A DNA stretch of 64,000 nucleotides from Achromobacter piechaudii NBRC 102461 (GCF_001571245.1 NZ_BCTK01000001.1:620001-684000), one strand, 5' to 3'. Positions 26,905-37,850 are shown, counted from the first letter of the stretch. The notes: generated by a model from the letters alone, not told the origin. Translations and numbers: made by a program.

Positions 26905-27224
26905 AGCGACTCCATATCAATTTTGGGATGACTGATCTGGCAATGCCTGAAACTCATAACTCTGGCCCCAACGGGCGGCCGATGCCAATTCAAAGATTGG
27001 ATCGGCATGATAGCCAGCGGCAATGTGCTGCCACGAAACGGGGGGCGCCAATGAGAATGGGGTGATCGTAGCGAGGCGCGGGCGCAGTGTCCAGCCTGCG
27101 GCGCATCGACGAATGCGGACTTGGCGGCGTCGCAACTGTCATGCGTCAGTTTGCCCGGCGCGATTACACTAATGCGCCCTGGTGAACCGCCATATCGGCG
27201 AGCGCCGATACGTGGAGCATGAAC
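26905..27224. other. Intergenic region between cfa and an alpha/beta hydrolase
   Basis: A divergent 320-bp gap carrying the promoters of both genes. No open frame looks real. The only clear structure is the inverted repeat TATCGGCG-AG-CGCCGATA at 27193-27210, 14 bp upstream of the hydrolase start, which could be an operator or a 5' leader hairpin near the ribosome-binding site. Confidence 0.4.
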
Positions 27225-28160
27225 ATGGTGGACGCCGGCCTTGAGCCCCGCTTGGATTTCGTCACCTGCGCCAGCCCGGCGGGCTTGCACCGGATGGCCT
27301 ATTGGGAATGGGGCGACCCCGCCAATGACCAGGTGCTGGTCTGCGTACATGGCCTGACGCGCAGCGGCCGGGACTTCGACGCGCTGGCCCGCCGCTTGTC
27401 CAGCCGCTATCGGGTGGTGTGCCCCGACGTCGTGGGGCGCGGCCGCTCTGACTGGCTGGCCAATCCCGCCTTCTATACCGTGCCGCAGTACGTATCCGAC
27501 ATGGTCACCTTGATCGCGCGCCTGGCGCCGGCCCGGCTGGCCTGGGTGGGCACGTCGATGGGCGGCTTGATCGGGTTGGCACTGTCGGGCGCGGCGGTGT
27601 TCGCCGGCGCCATGCAGGCGATGCGCCCGCACGCGGGCATGCTGCCGCCCGGCCAGGGCATCCAGCTGGACAAGCTTGTGCTGAACGACGTGGGGCCGCG
27701 CCTGGAAACGGGGGCGTTGTCGCGCATCGGCCAGTACGTGGGTCAGGCGGGCGAATTCGCCTCGTTCGAAGAAGCCGTGGCGGCCATGCGCGCCAGCTCG
27801 GAAACCTTCGGCCCGCATACCGACGCGCAGTGGGCGGACCTGGCGCGGTTCCTGTATCCGGAGTTCGGCGGCAAATGGGTCAAGCACTACGACCTGGCGC
27901 TGGCCCAGGCGCTGGCTGCGCAAACACCCGAGGAACTGGCCGCTGGCGAGCAGATCCTGTGGCGGTCCTACGACGCCACGCCGTGCCCGATCCTGATCCT
28001 GCGCGGGGAACAGTCCGATCTGTTGACCCGCCAGACCGTGGACGAGATGCTCAAGCGCAACCCCCGCGCCCAGGCGCTGGAAGTGCCCGGGGTGGGGCAC
28101 GCGCCAACCTTGATCGCCGATAGCCAGGTGGACCCGGTGGCGGCCTTTTTGCTGGCCTGA
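27225..28160 (+). CDS. Alpha/beta hydrolase
   Basis: A 311-residue cytoplasmic alpha/beta-hydrolase. The oxyanion region is VCVHGLTRSGRD, the nucleophile elbow is VGTSMGGLIG (Ser near residue 110), and the C-terminal acid/base region has PILILRGEQSDLL and VPGVGHAPTLI (His). Lengths and motifs fit esterase/lipase-type hydrolases; the substrate is unknown. ATG 27225 was chosen because GGAG lies seven bases before it. The ATG at 27219 would leave only one base between the two. The next genes (PHP phosphatase and greB) run the same way but with separate gaps. Confidence 0.85.
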   Translation: MVDAGLEPRLDFVTCASPAGLHRMAYWEWGDPANDQVLVCVHGLTRSGRDFDALARRLSSRYRVVCPDVVGRGRSDWLANPAFYTVPQYVSDMVTLIARLAPARLAWVGTSMGGLIGLALSGAAVFAGAMQAMRPHAGMLPPGQGIQLDKLVLNDVGPRLETGALSRIGQYVGQAGEFASFEEAVAAMRASSETFGPHTDAQWADLARFLYPEFGGKWVKHYDLALAQALAAQTPEELAAGEQILWRSYDATPCPILILRGEQSDLLTRQTVDEMLKRNPRAQALEVPGVGHAPTLIADSQVDPVAAFLLA

Positions 28161-28229
28161 AGTCCGCGCCGCGATCAGGGGGACGCCCCGGCGCTATTCA
28201 TGCCGTCGGGCCTTCTCTACAATAGCCCG

Positions 28230-29075
28230 ATGACATCGCCCACCCTGAACATCGATCTGCACTGCCATTCCACCGTGTCCGACGGCGCGCTCGCGCCTGC
28301 CGACGTGGCGCGGCGCGCGCATGCCAATGGCGTCGACGTCTGGGCATTGACCGACCACGACGAGATCGGCGGCCTGGCCGAAGCCGCGCGCGCGGCCGAG
28401 GATCTGGGCATGCGCTTTTCCACCGGCGTTGAAATTTCCGTCACCTGGGCGGGCCTGACGGTGCACATCGTTGGCCTGCAATTCGATCCGGCAAACGCCG
28501 AACTGGCGGCCGGCCTGCGCAAGACCCGCTCCGGCCGCGCCGAACGCGCCAAGCGCATCGGCGAGCGCCTGGCTGAAATGGGCATGCCGGGTGCTTACGA
28601 AGGCGCGTTGCCTTTTGCCGGCAACCCCGAATTGATCAGCCGCACCCACTTTGCACGCTATCTGGTCGAGGCGGGCTACTGCCCCGACGTGCAAACCGTA
28701 TTCACCAAGCACCTGGGCGATGACCGCCCCGGCCATGTGCCCATGCAATGGGCAACCCTGGCCGAAGCCGTGGGCTGGATCCGGGGCGCGGGCGGCCGCG
28801 CCGTCATCGCGCATCCGGGCCGCTATAAGTACACGCCGCTGCAATTTGCCGCGCTGTTCGACGAATTCCTCCAGTTGGGGGGAGAGGGCATCGAAGTCAC
28901 CACGGGCAGCCACACCGTCGAGGAAGCGCGCCAGTATGCCGAGGTCGCGCGCCGCTACGGCTTCCTGGCCTCGCGCGGGTCCGACTTCCACAGCCCCACG
29001 GAAAGCCGGATCGACCTGGGCCGCCTGCCCTCGCTGCCGTCCTTCCTGAAGCCGGTCTGGCACGATTGGTTCTGA
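28230..29075 (+). CDS. PHP domain phosphatase (nucleoside 3',5'-bisphosphate phosphatase / RNase AM-like)
   Basis: A 281-residue metal-dependent phosphoesterase of the PHP superfamily. All metal motifs are visible: DLHCHSTVSDG, TDHDEIGG, TGVEIS, VIAHPGRYK and GSDFHSP. The architecture matches YciV/TrpH-type proteins, which act as 3',5'-nucleoside bisphosphate phosphatases and 5'-to-3' exonucleases on short RNAs and rRNA ends. Start at ATG 28230, immediately before the family N terminus. Confidence 0.9.
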   Translation: MTSPTLNIDLHCHSTVSDGALAPADVARRAHANGVDVWALTDHDEIGGLAEAARAAEDLGMRFSTGVEISVTWAGLTVHIVGLQFDPANAELAAGLRKTRSGRAERAKRIGERLAEMGMPGAYEGALPFAGNPELISRTHFARYLVEAGYCPDVQTVFTKHLGDDRPGHVPMQWATLAEAVGWIRGAGGRAVIAHPGRYKYTPLQFAALFDEFLQLGGEGIEVTTGSHTVEEARQYAEVARRYGFLASRGSDFHSPTESRIDLGRLPSLPSFLKPVWHDWF

Positions 29076-29145
29076 CGCGGGCGGCTCCTGCCGCCCATCC
29101 TGCTAGCCATTGAGATTGGGATCGCGCCATTGCGGCGCAGCCGCT

Positions 29146-29697
29146 ATGAACAAAGCCTTTGTTAAAGAGTCCGACAACGAGGACGACGACGACGACCTGC
29201 CGCAAGCCCAGGCATTGCCCGCAGGCACCAAGAACTACATGACCCCCGAAGGCTACGAACGCCTGCGCGCCGAACTGACGCACCTGATGAACGTGGAGCG
29301 TCCGTCCGTCGTGCAAGTGGTGTCGTGGGCCGCCTCCAATGGCGACCGCTCGGAAAACGGCGATTACCTTTACGGCAAGAAGCGCCTGCGCGAAATCGAC
29401 CGCCGCATGCGCTTTCTGACCAAGCGCCTGGACATCGCCGAAGTCGTCGACCCGGCGCTGCAACCGAACCGCGACCAGGTCTTCTTCGGCGCCACCGTGC
29501 GGTATTCGGACAAGGCTGGCGAAGAGCACACCGTCACCATCGTCGGCGTGGACGAAGCCGAGCCGCTGGCGGGCAAGATCAGCTGGATTTCACCGGTGGC
29601 GCGCGCGCTCATCAAGGCCAGGGAAGGCGATACGGTCGTGCTGCGCACCCCCGGCGGCATCGAAGAGCTGGACATCCTGGAAGTGCGCTACCCGTAG
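29146..29697 (+). CDS. greB: Transcription elongation factor GreB
   Basis: A 183-residue Gre factor. The N-terminal coiled coil (MTPEGYERLRAELTHLMNVERPSV, SWAASNGDRSENGDYLYGKKRLREID) ends in the acidic tip that stimulates transcript cleavage by backtracked RNA polymerase, followed by the FKBP-like domain (VFFGATVRYSD, GKISWISPVARALIKAREGD). The RSENGDYLYGKKRLREID stretch is typical of GreB rather than GreA. An acidic run (EDDDDD) precedes the domain. Followed by a strong terminator. Confidence 0.95.
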   Translation: MNKAFVKESDNEDDDDDLPQAQALPAGTKNYMTPEGYERLRAELTHLMNVERPSVVQVVSWAASNGDRSENGDYLYGKKRLREIDRRMRFLTKRLDIAEVVDPALQPNRDQVFFGATVRYSDKAGEEHTVTIVGVDEAEPLAGKISWISPVARALIKAREGDTVVLRTPGGIEELDILEVRYP

Positions 29698-29719
29698 GGC
29701 AGCGCGAGCGGCCAAAAGG

Positions 29720-29755
29720 AAACAGGCGCCAGCTTTTGACTGGCGCCTGTTTGGT
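29720..29755 (+). terminator. Rho-independent terminator after greB
   Basis: Arms AAACAGGCGCCAG and CTGGCGCCTGTTT with a seven-base loop form a perfect 13-bp stem, ending in TTTGGTT. It lies 22 bp after the greB stop. Confidence 0.85.
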
Positions 29756-29856
29756 TGGGAGGGCTCTGACGTCCCTGCCTCGGTTTGGCGGCTTGCGCCG
29801 CCGTTCCCCTGGGGCTTGCTGCTTAAATCAATACGCTTTCGCTAAAACGGCCTGGC

Positions 29857-30885
29857 TTACTGCTTGCGCGCGGCGATGGACTTTTCGGCCATGTTGACCA
29901 GGTCTTCGCCGATCTGCTTCTTCCACTTGTCATAGACGGGCTGCGTGATCTTCGCGAAGGCGTCGTGTTCTGCCTTGGACAAAGACGTCACGGTCACGCC
30001 GTGGCCTTCGATTTCCTTGAGCAGCGACGGGTCTTCAGGCGTCACGCCCTTGCGCGCGATGACGATCTGCTGCTTGCCGGCATCCAGCGCGGCCTGGCGC
30101 ACGATGTCGCGGTCCTTTTCCGACCAGGAGTTCCACACCTCGCGGTTGACCACGAAGATCAGCGGATCGGCCACGTAGTTCCACAGGGTCAGGTATTTCT
30201 GGCCCACCGTGTACAGCTTGGAGCCCGTGTAGATCGACAGCGGATTTTCCTGCCCGTCGACGGCGCCGCTGGCCAGCGCCGGCTGCGCATCGGCCCAGCT
30301 CATCTGCGTGGGGTTGGCGCCCAGCGCCGTGAACGTATCGATGTACAGCGGCGAACCCACCACGCGCAGCTTCATGCCCTTCATGTCTTCGGGCTTCTTG
30401 ATTTCGCGCTTGGAGTTGCTGACCTGGCGATAGCCGTTCTCGCCCCAGGCCAGCGGCACGACGCCCGCTTTTTCGATCAGCTTGAACATTTCGCGGCCCA
30501 CGTCGCCTTGCACCAGCGCGTCGATGGCGGCGTAGTCGGGCATCAGGAAGGGCAGCGAGAACAGGTTCAACTGCTTGACCTGCGGCGACCAGTTGATGGT
30601 GGAGCCGACGGCCATGTCGATCACGCCCTGGCGGATGGCGGTGAATTCGCGCGTCTGGTCGCCCTGGACCAGCGAGGTGCCCGGATACACCTTGATGTTG
30701 ATGCGGCCATCGGTGCGCTCGCGCACCAGCTTGGACCAGATCTCGGCGCCCTGGCCCCACGGGAAGGTCGTGCCCACCACGATGGACAGCTTGTATTCGG
30801 GCTTGTAGTTCTGCGCGTGCGCGGGCGTCATGCCGACCACGGCGGCGGCGCACAGCGCGGCGCCAATCAGATTGCGGAATTTCAT
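29857..30885 (-). CDS. TRAP transporter periplasmic receptor (DctP family), second system
   Basis: A 342-residue solute receptor with a Sec signal peptide (cleavage likely after AHA). DctP features are TSLVQGDQTREFTAIRQGVIDM, GMKLRVVGSP with the carboxylate-binding Arg, and ALASGAVDGQENPLS. Ribosome-binding site GAGGAG precedes ATG 30885. It is the last gene of a dctQ-dctM-dctP unit on the minus strand, 61 bp after dctM. The ligand is probably an organic acid; no catabolic gene is attached to indicate which. Confidence 0.92.
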   Translation of the reverse strand: MKFRNLIGAALCAAAVVGMTPAHAQNYKPEYKLSIVVGTTFPWGQGAEIWSKLVRERTDGRINIKVYPGTSLVQGDQTREFTAIRQGVIDMAVGSTINWSPQVKQLNLFSLPFLMPDYAAIDALVQGDVGREMFKLIEKAGVVPLAWGENGYRQVSNSKREIKKPEDMKGMKLRVVGSPLYIDTFTALGANPTQMSWADAQPALASGAVDGQENPLSIYTGSKLYTVGQKYLTLWNYVADPLIFVVNREVWNSWSEKDRDIVRQAALDAGKQQIVIARKGVTPEDPSLLKEIEGHGVTVTSLSKAEHDAFAKITQPVYDKWKKQIGEDLVNMAEKSIAARKQ

Positions 30886-30946
30886 GCGATGTCTCCTCTC
30901 TTTGCGAGTGTGTCTGTTGTTGTGTTGAGAACCTGCACTTCGATAT

Positions 30947-32245
30947 TCAATAGCCCAACTGCTTGGGCAACCACAGCGCCAGTTGCGGAAACACCAGCAC
31001 CGCGACCAGCACCAGGAACATGGCGCCCAGCAGCCACACCACCCACCGCACCGTGGACTCCATCGGCACGCGCGCGATGCGGCACGACACCATCAGGTTC
31101 ACGGCCAGGGGAGGGGTGAATTGGCCCAGCGCCACCTTCAACGTCAGGATCACGCCGAACCACACCGGATCCCAGCCGTAGGCATTGGCGATCGGCATCA
31201 GCAGCGGCACGAAGATCAGGAAGATCGAGATGCCGTCCAGGAACATGCCCACCGTCATCAGCAACAGGATCAGCAGCGACAGCACGCCCCATTCGCCCAG
31301 GCCGGAATTGACGATGGCGTTGGTGATCGGATCGATCACGCTGAGGGTGGACAAGGCCCACGCGAAGATGCCCGCCAGCGTCACCACCAGCATGATGACG
31401 GCGGACAATTCGGCCGCTTCGCGCAGGATGGTGTAAAGGTCACGCCACTTAATCGTGCGGTGGATGAAGCCGCCCACGAAGAGGCCGTAGAACACCGCTA
31501 CCACCGCCGCCTCGGTCGGCGTGAACCAGCCCAGGCGCATACCGCCCAGGATCAGCACCGGCGCGGCCAGGCCCCACGACGCTTCGCGCAGGCTGGCCCA
31601 GAACGGCGGGCGCGGCAAATGGGATTCCAGCCCGCCCATCTTGTACTTGCGCGACAACCAGACGGCCGGGATGATCAGCGCGAAACCGGCCAGGATGCCG
31701 GGAATCATGCCGGCCGCGAACAGCGCCGGCACCGACGCGCCGGGCACCAGCACCGAATAGATGATGAAGGCGACCGAGGGCGGAATCAGGATGTCGGTGG
31801 CGGCGCCGGCCGCAACGACCGCGGCCGAAAACGACCCCGGATAGCCCGCGCGCGACATGGCGGTGATCATCACCGCGCCCACCGCCGCCGCGCACGCCGG
31901 GCCCGAACCCGAAATGCCGCCCAGGAACATGGCCACCGCAATCGACACCAAAGGCAGCATGCCCGGGCCCCGGCCCACGATGGCGATGGCGAAGTCGACC
32001 AGCCGCTTGGCCACGCCCGAGCGGTCGAAGATGGACCCGACCAGCACGAACATGGGGATGGCCAGCAGCGGATATTTGGCCAGGCCGGCGTAGAAGTTCT
32101 GCGGCACGGTCAACAGGCCATACCAGGGCGTGTCCAGGTTGGACAGCACGATGGCGACGGTGCCGCCGATGCCCAGCGCCACGCCCACCGGCACGCCGAT
32201 CAGCATCAGGACGATGAAGACAACGAACAACAGGGTGGCGATCAT
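30947..32245 (-). CDS. TRAP transporter large permease (DctM)
   Basis: A 432-residue inner-membrane protein with about twelve hydrophobic helices. It starts MIATLLFVVFIVLMLIGVPV, and the family blocks FLGGISGSGPACAAAVG, GAATDILIPPSVAFIIYSVL and FTPPLAVNLMVSC are present. The ATG at 32245 overlaps the dctQ stop as ATGA. It forms the ion-coupled transport channel with the DctQ subunit encoded just upstream. Confidence 0.94.
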   Translation of the reverse strand: MIATLLFVVFIVLMLIGVPVGVALGIGGTVAIVLSNLDTPWYGLLTVPQNFYAGLAKYPLLAIPMFVLVGSIFDRSGVAKRLVDFAIAIVGRGPGMLPLVSIAVAMFLGGISGSGPACAAAVGAVMITAMSRAGYPGSFSAAVVAAGAATDILIPPSVAFIIYSVLVPGASVPALFAAGMIPGILAGFALIIPAVWLSRKYKMGGLESHLPRPPFWASLREASWGLAAPVLILGGMRLGWFTPTEAAVVAVFYGLFVGGFIHRTIKWRDLYTILREAAELSAVIMLVVTLAGIFAWALSTLSVIDPITNAIVNSGLGEWGVLSLLILLLMTVGMFLDGISIFLIFVPLLMPIANAYGWDPVWFGVILTLKVALGQFTPPLAVNLMVSCRIARVPMESTVRWVVWLLGAMFLVLVAVLVFPQLALWLPKQLGY

Positions 32246-32775
32246 GGCTTGTCGGCGCCCCGGGCAAGGCGGCGGATCGTGCCCAGTGTGCGCAGCGAGA
32301 TCGCCGCGGCCATCACGGGCAGCCAGATCGAATACCACCAGGTGGGCACGCCGATCGCCGGCGAGGTCTCTTCATAGATGAATTCGTCGGCCACCAGCTT
32401 GACCGACAGTACGGTCAGCAGCACGAAGAAGGCCAGCACGCAGCCGTTGGAAATCAGCGCCATGATCCGCTGCCGCCGGGGCGAGCCCGAATCGGCCAGG
32501 ATTTCGATGCGGATGTGATGGTTGCGCACGAACGCCACGCTGCCGCCCGCCATGGTCAGCACGATCAGCAGGAATACCGAGATTTCCTCCGTCCAGGCGA
32601 ACGACTGGTCGGTGAAGTAGCGCACCAGCACGTTGGCGAAGGTGATCAGCGCCAACGTCGCCAGCAGGATCACGGCCAGCCAGTCTTCAATGGCCAGCGG
32701 CACCTTGACGGCGGGATCGGATTCAGCGGGGATGATCGGTTCGACGGGTTCGACGGGAGCTTCGGGGCGGGACAT
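32242..32775 (-). CDS. TRAP transporter small permease (DctQ)
   Basis: A 177-residue four-helix membrane protein. The DctQ pattern is clear: LALITFANVLVRYFTDQSFAWTEEISVFLLI and AFVRNHHIRIEILAD. The first 25 residues are a cytoplasmic Pro/Glu-rich tail. First gene of the second TRAP unit, divergent from purL. No evident ribosome-binding site. Confidence 0.92.
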   Translation of the reverse strand: MSRPEAPVEPVEPIIPAESDPAVKVPLAIEDWLAVILLATLALITFANVLVRYFTDQSFAWTEEISVFLLIVLTMAGGSVAFVRNHHIRIEILADSGSPRRQRIMALISNGCVLAFFVLLTVLSVKLVADEFIYEETSPAIGVPTWWYSIWLPVMAAAISLRTLGTIRRLARGADKP

Positions 32776-33127
32776 GGGTGCGGCGACGGCTGCGCGCTGG
32801 GCGCGTTCGAGTCATTGGAGTCGCTGCATCCTACCGTCGCCCCGGGGGCGCTGGTCTTCGTGTTTTCCCGTGGTGCGGGGCGACAACAACATGCTGCGTT
32901 GCGTCAGACAAGAGCAATGCCCGCCGAACCAGCGCGTGCTATTGCTTGATGACAGGAAGGCTTACCCAGGATATTGCTGTGCACCATCAAGGCGCGGGCG
33001 CGTCGGAATTCTTTTGTAACATCAGCCGAATTCCCGGCTTGGCAAGCTTCTTGAACAACAGCTCCGGGAAAACCCCCTAAACAGGTAAAATCACTTTTTG
33101 CACCCATCCTTATACGGCGCCCGCATC
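32776..33127. other. Divergent region between dctQ and purL
   Basis: About 350 bp without a credible gene. It must carry the promoters of the TRAP operon and of purL. A TAAAAT box at 33086-33091 is a possible -10 element for purL but has no convincing -35 partner. No strong dyad was recognised. Confidence 0.4.
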
Positions 33128-36100
33128 GTGTCCCTAGTTCAGCATCTGCCTGGTTCCTCCGTCCTGTCCTCCTTTCGTCGCGATCGCCTGCTGGCGCAAT
33201 TAAAGGAAGCCGGCCTGCCGGTGGCCGACATCTCCGCTCGGTATGAGCACTTCGTCAGCACCGACGCCGCCTTGACGGCCGAACAGCAGCAACACCTGAC
33301 CCAACTGCTGGATTACGGCACGCCCAGCACGGCCAGCGCGCCGGCCAAGAGCTTGTCGCTGCTGGTTATTCCGCGCCTGGGCACCATTTCCCCCTGGGCC
33401 AGCAAGGCCACCGACATCGCCCACAACTGCGGCCTGTCGTCGGTGCACCGCATCGAACGCGGCGTGCGCTATGTGATCACCCCGGAACGCGGCCTGCTTG
33501 GCGCAAAGTCCTTCGACGACGCCATGCTGGCGCGCGCGGCCGACTGCCTGCACGACCGCATGACCGAAACCGTGGTCGACGCCAATTTCGACGGCCAGGC
33601 GCTGTTCCAGACGCTGGCCGGCAAGCCCATGCGCACGGTCGACGTCCAGGCCCATGGCGTCCAAGCCCTGGCCGAAGCCAATATTTCGCTGGGCCTGGCC
33701 CTGTCGGAAGACGAAATCGAATACCTGGCCAAGTCCTTCACCGACCTGGGCCGCGATCCCACCGATGTGGAACTGATGATGTTCGCGCAGGCCAACAGCG
33801 AACACTGCCGCCACAAGATCTTCAACGCTGAATGGGTCATCGACGGCCAGTCGCAGCCCAACACGCTGTTCGGCATGATCCGCGCCACGCACAAGGCGCA
33901 GCCCGAGGGCACGGTCGTGGCGTACTCGGACAACGCCGCCATCATGGAAGGCGGCCCCGCGCAGCGCTTCCAGGCCGGCGTGCCCGGCGTCACGGGCGAG
34001 GGCGCCGAAGGCGCCAAGTACATCCGCCGCGACACCACCGTGCACACCTTGATGAAGGTGGAAACCCACAACCACCCGACCGCGATTGCCCCGTTCCCGG
34101 GCGCATCGACCGGCGCGGGCGGCGAAATCCGCGACGAAGGCGCGACCGGCCGTGGCTCCAAGCCCAAGGCCGGCCTGACCGGCTTCACCGTGTCGCACCT
34201 GCGTTTCGACGACGCGCTGCAACCCTGGGAAGCCGACCACCACGGCCTGCCCGAGCGCATCGCCTCGCCGCTGTCCATCATGATCGACGGCCCCATCGGC
34301 GGCGCGGCGTTCAACAACGAATTCGGCCGGCCCAACCTGCTGGGCTACTTCCGTTCGTTCGAGCAGACGGCGGGCGGCACGCGCTGGGGTTATCACAAGC
34401 CCATCATGATCGCGGGCGGCCTGGGCAGCATCGACGCCGGCCTGACCCACAAAGACGTGATCCCGCCTGGCGCGCTGCTGATCCAGCTGGGTGGCCCGGG
34501 CTTCCGTATCGGCATGGGCGGCGGCGCCGCCTCCAGCATCAGCATGGGCAGCAACTCGGCTGAACTGGACTTCGATTCCGTCCAGCGCGGCAATCCGGAA
34601 ATCGAACGCCGTGCCCAGGAAGTCATCGACCGCTGCTGGCAGCAGGCCGAGAACAACCCCATCATCGCGATCCACGACGTGGGCGCGGGCGGCTTGTCCA
34701 ATGCCTTCCCGGAATTGGTCAATGACGCCGGCCGTGGCGCCATCTTCGATCTGAAGCGCGTGCCGCTGGAAGAGTCCGGCCTGTCGCCCGCTGAAATCTG
34801 GAGCAATGAATCGCAGGAACGCTACGTCCTGTCGATCCTGCCGAAAGACCTGGAACGTTTCGACTCCATCGCCCGCCGCGAACGCTGCCCGTATGCGGTG
34901 GTGGGCGTGGCCACCGAAGAACGCCAACTGCGTGTGGTGGACGGCGAAGGCCTGCCTGGCCTGGACACGATCCGCCCGCAAGGCCAGGCCGAAGTGCGTC
35001 CGGTAGACGTGCCGATCGACGTCATCCTGGGCAAGCCGCCGCGCATGACGCGCGACGTGCGCCGCCTGCCCGGCGTGTCCGCGCCGCTGGACCTGGCCGG
35101 CATCGACCTGACCGAAGCCGCCTACCGCGTGCTGCGCCACCCGACGGTGGCCAACAAGTCCTTCCTCATCACCATCGGCGACCGCACCGTGGGCGGGCTG
35201 TCCAGCCGCGACCAGATGGTCGGCCCGTGGCAAGTGCCGGTGGCCGATTGCGCGGTCACGCTGGCCGACTATGAAGGCTTCCGTGGCGAAGCCATGTCGA
35301 TGGGCGAACGCACTCCCATCGCCATGCTCGACGCCCCGGCCTCCGGCCGCATGGCCGTGGCCGAAGCGCTGACCAACCTGGCCGCCGCCGACGTCGCCCG
35401 CCTGGAAGACATCAAGCTGTCGGCCAACTGGATGGCCGCCTGCGGCGTGGACGGCCAGGACGCCGCGCTGTACGACACCGTGTCCGCCGTCAGCGAACTG
35501 TGCCAGGCGACGGGCCTGTCCATTCCGGTGGGCAAGGATTCCCTGTCCATGAAGACGTCCTGGGAACAGGACGGCGAGCAACGCCAGGTGGTCGCGCCGG
35601 TGTCGCTGGTCGTCACGGCGTTCGCGCCCGTGGCCGACGTGCGCGCCAGCCTGACCCCGCAACTGCGCACCGACGCGGGCGACAGCGTGCTGATCCTGAT
35701 CGACCTGGGCCGTGGCCGCCACCGCATGGGCGGCTCGATCCTGGCGCAGACCTATAACCAGGTCGGCGAAACCGTGCCGGACATCGACGCCCCGCAAGAC
35801 CTGCGCGCCTTCTTCATCACGATCCGCACGCTGGCCGAAGCCGGCACGATCCTGGCTTACCACGACCGTTCCGACGGCGGCCTGTTCGCCACGCTGACCG
35901 AAATGGCGTTTGCCGGCCGCACCGGCATCTCGGTGAACCTGGACATGCTTACCTTCGATCCGCAATCGGCGGATTGGGGCGACTACAAGATCCGTCCGGA
36001 TCAGGTCAAGGTGCAGCGCGAGGAACTGACGCTCAAGGCGCTGTTCTCGGAAGAAGCCGGCGCGGTCATCCAGGTGCCCGCCTCGCAACGCGACGCCGTC

Positions 36101-37177
36101 ATGCAGGTGCTGCGCGGTGCGGGCCTGTCGGCGCACTCGCACGTCATCGGCGGCCTGAACGGTGCTGACGAAGTCGAGTTCTATCGCGATGGCAAGAAGG
36201 TCTGGGGCCAGCCGCGCGCTGACCTGGGCCGCGCCTGGAGCGAAGTGTCCTACCGCATCATGGCTCGCCGCGACAACCCGGCTTGCGCGCAAGCCGAACT
36301 GGACGTCTGGAACGATACGACCGATCCGGGCATGAGCCCGAACGTGTCCTTCGATCCGCAGGAAGACATCGCCGCGCCCTTCATCAACACCGGCAAGCGT
36401 CCGCGCGTGGCGATCCTGCGCGAGCAGGGTTGCAACAGCCAGGTGGAAATGGCCTGGGCGTTCGACACCTCGGGCTTCGAAGCCATCGACGTGCACATGA
36501 CCGACCTGTTGGCCGGCCGCGTGGACCTGGCGCAGATGCAGGGTCTGGTGGCGGTGGGTGGTTTCAGCTACGGCGACGTGCTGGGCGCCGGCGAAGGCTG
36601 GGCGCGCACCATACGCTTCAACAGCCAGCTGTCGGACCAGTTCGCCGCGTACTTTGCGCGTCCGGACACCTTCGCGCTGGGCGTGTGCAACGGCTGCCAG
36701 ATGATGGCCGCCCTGGCGCCGATGATTCCGGGCGCCGAGCACTGGCCGCGTTTCACCCGCAACCAGTCGGAAAAGTACGAAGCCCGCCTGTCGATGGTGG
36801 AATTGGCCAAGTCGCCGTCCATCTTCTTTGCCGGCATGGAAGGCGCGCGCATCCCGGTGGCGGTTGCCCACGGCGAAGGCTTTGCCGACTTCTCGCAGCA
36901 AGGCGACGCCAGCCGCGTGCTGACCGCCGCGCGTTACATCGACAACCGTGGCCAGGCGACCGAAGCCTACCCGTTCAACCCGAACGGCAGCCCCGGCGGC
37001 CTGACTTCCGTCACCACCGCCGATGGCCGCTTCACGGTGATGATGCCGCACCCGGAACGCGTGACCCGCAACGTCATGATGTCGTGGGCGCCCGAGACGT
37101 GGGGCAACGCCGACAAGGGTGGCGCATACAGCCCGTGGATGCGCATTTTCCGCAATGCGCGCGTCTGGCTGAAGTAA
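33128..37177 (+). CDS. purL: Phosphoribosylformylglycinamidine synthase (FGAM synthase)
   Basis: A 1349-residue single-chain PurL, catalysing the fourth step of purine synthesis (FGAR plus glutamine and ATP to FGAM). It has an N-terminal domain, the linker with [14 protein letters not shown], the ATP-binding tandem domains ([45 protein letters not shown]) and a C-terminal class I glutamine amidotransferase. The amidotransferase nucleophile is in [10 protein letters not shown] (about residue 1187), and its His/Glu pair is in MPHPERV. Length is typical for large PurL. GTG 33128 is chosen because known relatives begin with SLVQHLPGS; a TTG at 33098 is in frame. Followed by a strong terminator. 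Confidence 0.97.
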   Translation: MSLVQHLPGSSVLSSFRRDRLLAQLKEAGLPVADISARYEHFVSTDAALTAEQQQHLTQLLDYGTPSTASAPAKSLSLLVIPRLGTISPWASKATDIAHNCGLSSVHRIERGVRYVITPERGLLGAKSFDDAMLARAADCLHDRMTETVVDANFDGQALFQTLAGKPMRTVDVQAHGVQALAEANISLGLALSEDEIEYLAKSFTDLGRDPTDVELMMFAQANSEHCRHKIFNAEWVIDGQSQPNTLFGMIRATHKAQPEGTVVAYSDNAAIMEGGPAQRFQAGVPGVTGEGAEGAKYIRRDTTVHTLMKVETHNHPTAIAPFPGASTGAGGEIRDEGATGRGSKPKAGLTGFTVSHLRFDDALQPWEADHHGLPERIASPLSIMIDGPIGGAAFNNEFGRPNLLGYFRSFEQTAGGTRWGYHKPIMIAGGLGSIDAGLTHKDVIPPGALLIQLGGPGFRIGMGGGAASSISMGSNSAELDFDSVQRGNPEIERRAQEVIDRCWQQAENNPIIAIHDVGAGGLSNAFPELVNDAGRGAIFDLKRVPLEESGLSPAEIWSNESQERYVLSILPKDLERFDSIARRERCPYAVVGVATEERQLRVVDGEGLPGLDTIRPQGQAEVRPVDVPIDVILGKPPRMTRDVRRLPGVSAPLDLAGIDLTEAAYRVLRHPTVANKSFLITIGDRTVGGLSSRDQMVGPWQVPVADCAVTLADYEGFRGEAMSMGERTPIAMLDAPASGRMAVAEALTNLAAADVARLEDIKLSANWMAACGVDGQDAALYDTVSAVSELCQATGLSIPVGKDSLSMKTSWEQDGEQRQVVAPVSLVVTAFAPVADVRASLTPQLRTDAGDSVLILIDLGRGRHRMGGSILAQTYNQVGETVPDIDAPQDLRAFFITIRTLAEAGTILAYHDRSDGGLFATLTEMAFAGRTGISVNLDMLTFDPQSADWGDYKIRPDQVKVQREELTLKALFSEEAGAVIQVPASQRDAVMQVLRGAGLSAHSHVIGGLNGADEVEFYRDGKKVWGQPRADLGRAWSEVSYRIMARRDNPACAQAELDVWNDTTDPGMSPNVSFDPQEDIAAPFINTGKRPRVAILREQGCNSQVEMAWAFDTSGFEAIDVHMTDLLAGRVDLAQMQGLVAVGGFSYGDVLGAGEGWARTIRFNSQLSDQFAAYFARPDTFALGVCNGCQMMAALAPMIPGAEHWPRFTRNQSEKYEARLSMVELAKSPSIFFAGMEGARIPVAVAHGEGFADFSQQGDASRVLTAARYIDNRGQATEAYPFNPNGSPGGLTSVTTADGRFTVMMPHPERVTRNVMMSWAPETWGNADKGGAYSPWMRIFRNARVWLK

Positions 37178-37211
37178 GCCGGGCGGGCGGCGCCGCCGCT
37201 GCGCGAGAAAA

Positions 37212-37240
37212 GGACGGGCCACGTGCCCGTCCTTTTTTTT
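37212..37240 (+). terminator. Rho-independent terminator after purL
   Basis: Arms GGACGGGC and GCCCGTCC with a five-base loop, directly followed by eight T residues, 35 bp after the purL stop. Confidence 0.95.
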
Positions 37241-37333
37241 CGCGCGTTCCCCGCGATTGGCCTTGCCGCCGATACGCAAGTAGGATGGTCGCAGCCCATC
37301 TTGGCTGAACCTGCATTCCTAGGGGGAATAGTC

Positions 37334-37783
37334 ATGAAGCTGAACAAGCTGCACGAACGTATCGGCACCGCCTTGCTGGTGTTGATCCCACTCATTTACG
37401 CGTTCTATGTGACGGTTCTGTCACTGTCGTTCGGAAAATTTCAGGCGATGTACCTGGGCGCGGGCAACAGCCACGGCATGGCATTGGGGCGCACCGTGCT
37501 GCATGTGCTGCTGTCGCCGGGCGCATTTGCGGCCGGGGCCGCCGTGGTGCTGCTGCGGCATCGTCCCGCCCAGCCTATCCGGTGGGCCTGGGCTGTCTTC
37601 GCGTGGCTTTGGTTCAGCATGGCGCTGTCGGTGGTGCTGGCGCCGTTCTTCCCGGCGTGGGCCGCGTCGCAGGCCTTGTGGGCGCTGGCGTTGCTGTTGA
37701 CGTGGCGGGCGGTCCGCGCGCCGCGTTGTGTGTCGGTCTACCGGGATGCGTTGGGGCAGGGCGGCGCGGGCCGAAGCGCGTAA
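37334..37783 (+). CDS. Small integral membrane protein of unknown function
   Basis: A 149-residue protein with four predicted membrane helices (TALLVLIPLIYAFYVTVLSL, LHVLLSPGAFAAGAAVVLL, WAWAVFAWLWFSMALSVVLA, SQALWALALLLTW). Ribosome-binding site AGGGGG lies seven bases before ATG 37334. No family motif is recognised. The C-terminal 25 residues are polar and basic. Monocistronic by position: the purL terminator is upstream and a symmetric terminator is downstream. Confidence 0.7.
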   Translation: MKLNKLHERIGTALLVLIPLIYAFYVTVLSLSFGKFQAMYLGAGNSHGMALGRTVLHVLLSPGAFAAGAAVVLLRHRPAQPIRWAWAVFAWLWFSMALSVVLAPFFPAWAASQALWALALLLTWRAVRAPRCVSVYRDALGQGGAGRSA

Positions 37784-37850
37784 GGCGCGCGGTGGGGCGG
37801 GCGACTGCGGGGCGCTTATGGTGCTATCCGTTGCGCGGCATGAACCAAAC

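Noticed and set aside
33200-37279. A very long open frame antisense to purL
   Set aside because: High-GC coding DNA keeps the opposite third-position frame open. PurL motifs are complete on the plus strand, and the antisense product has no domain-like composition.
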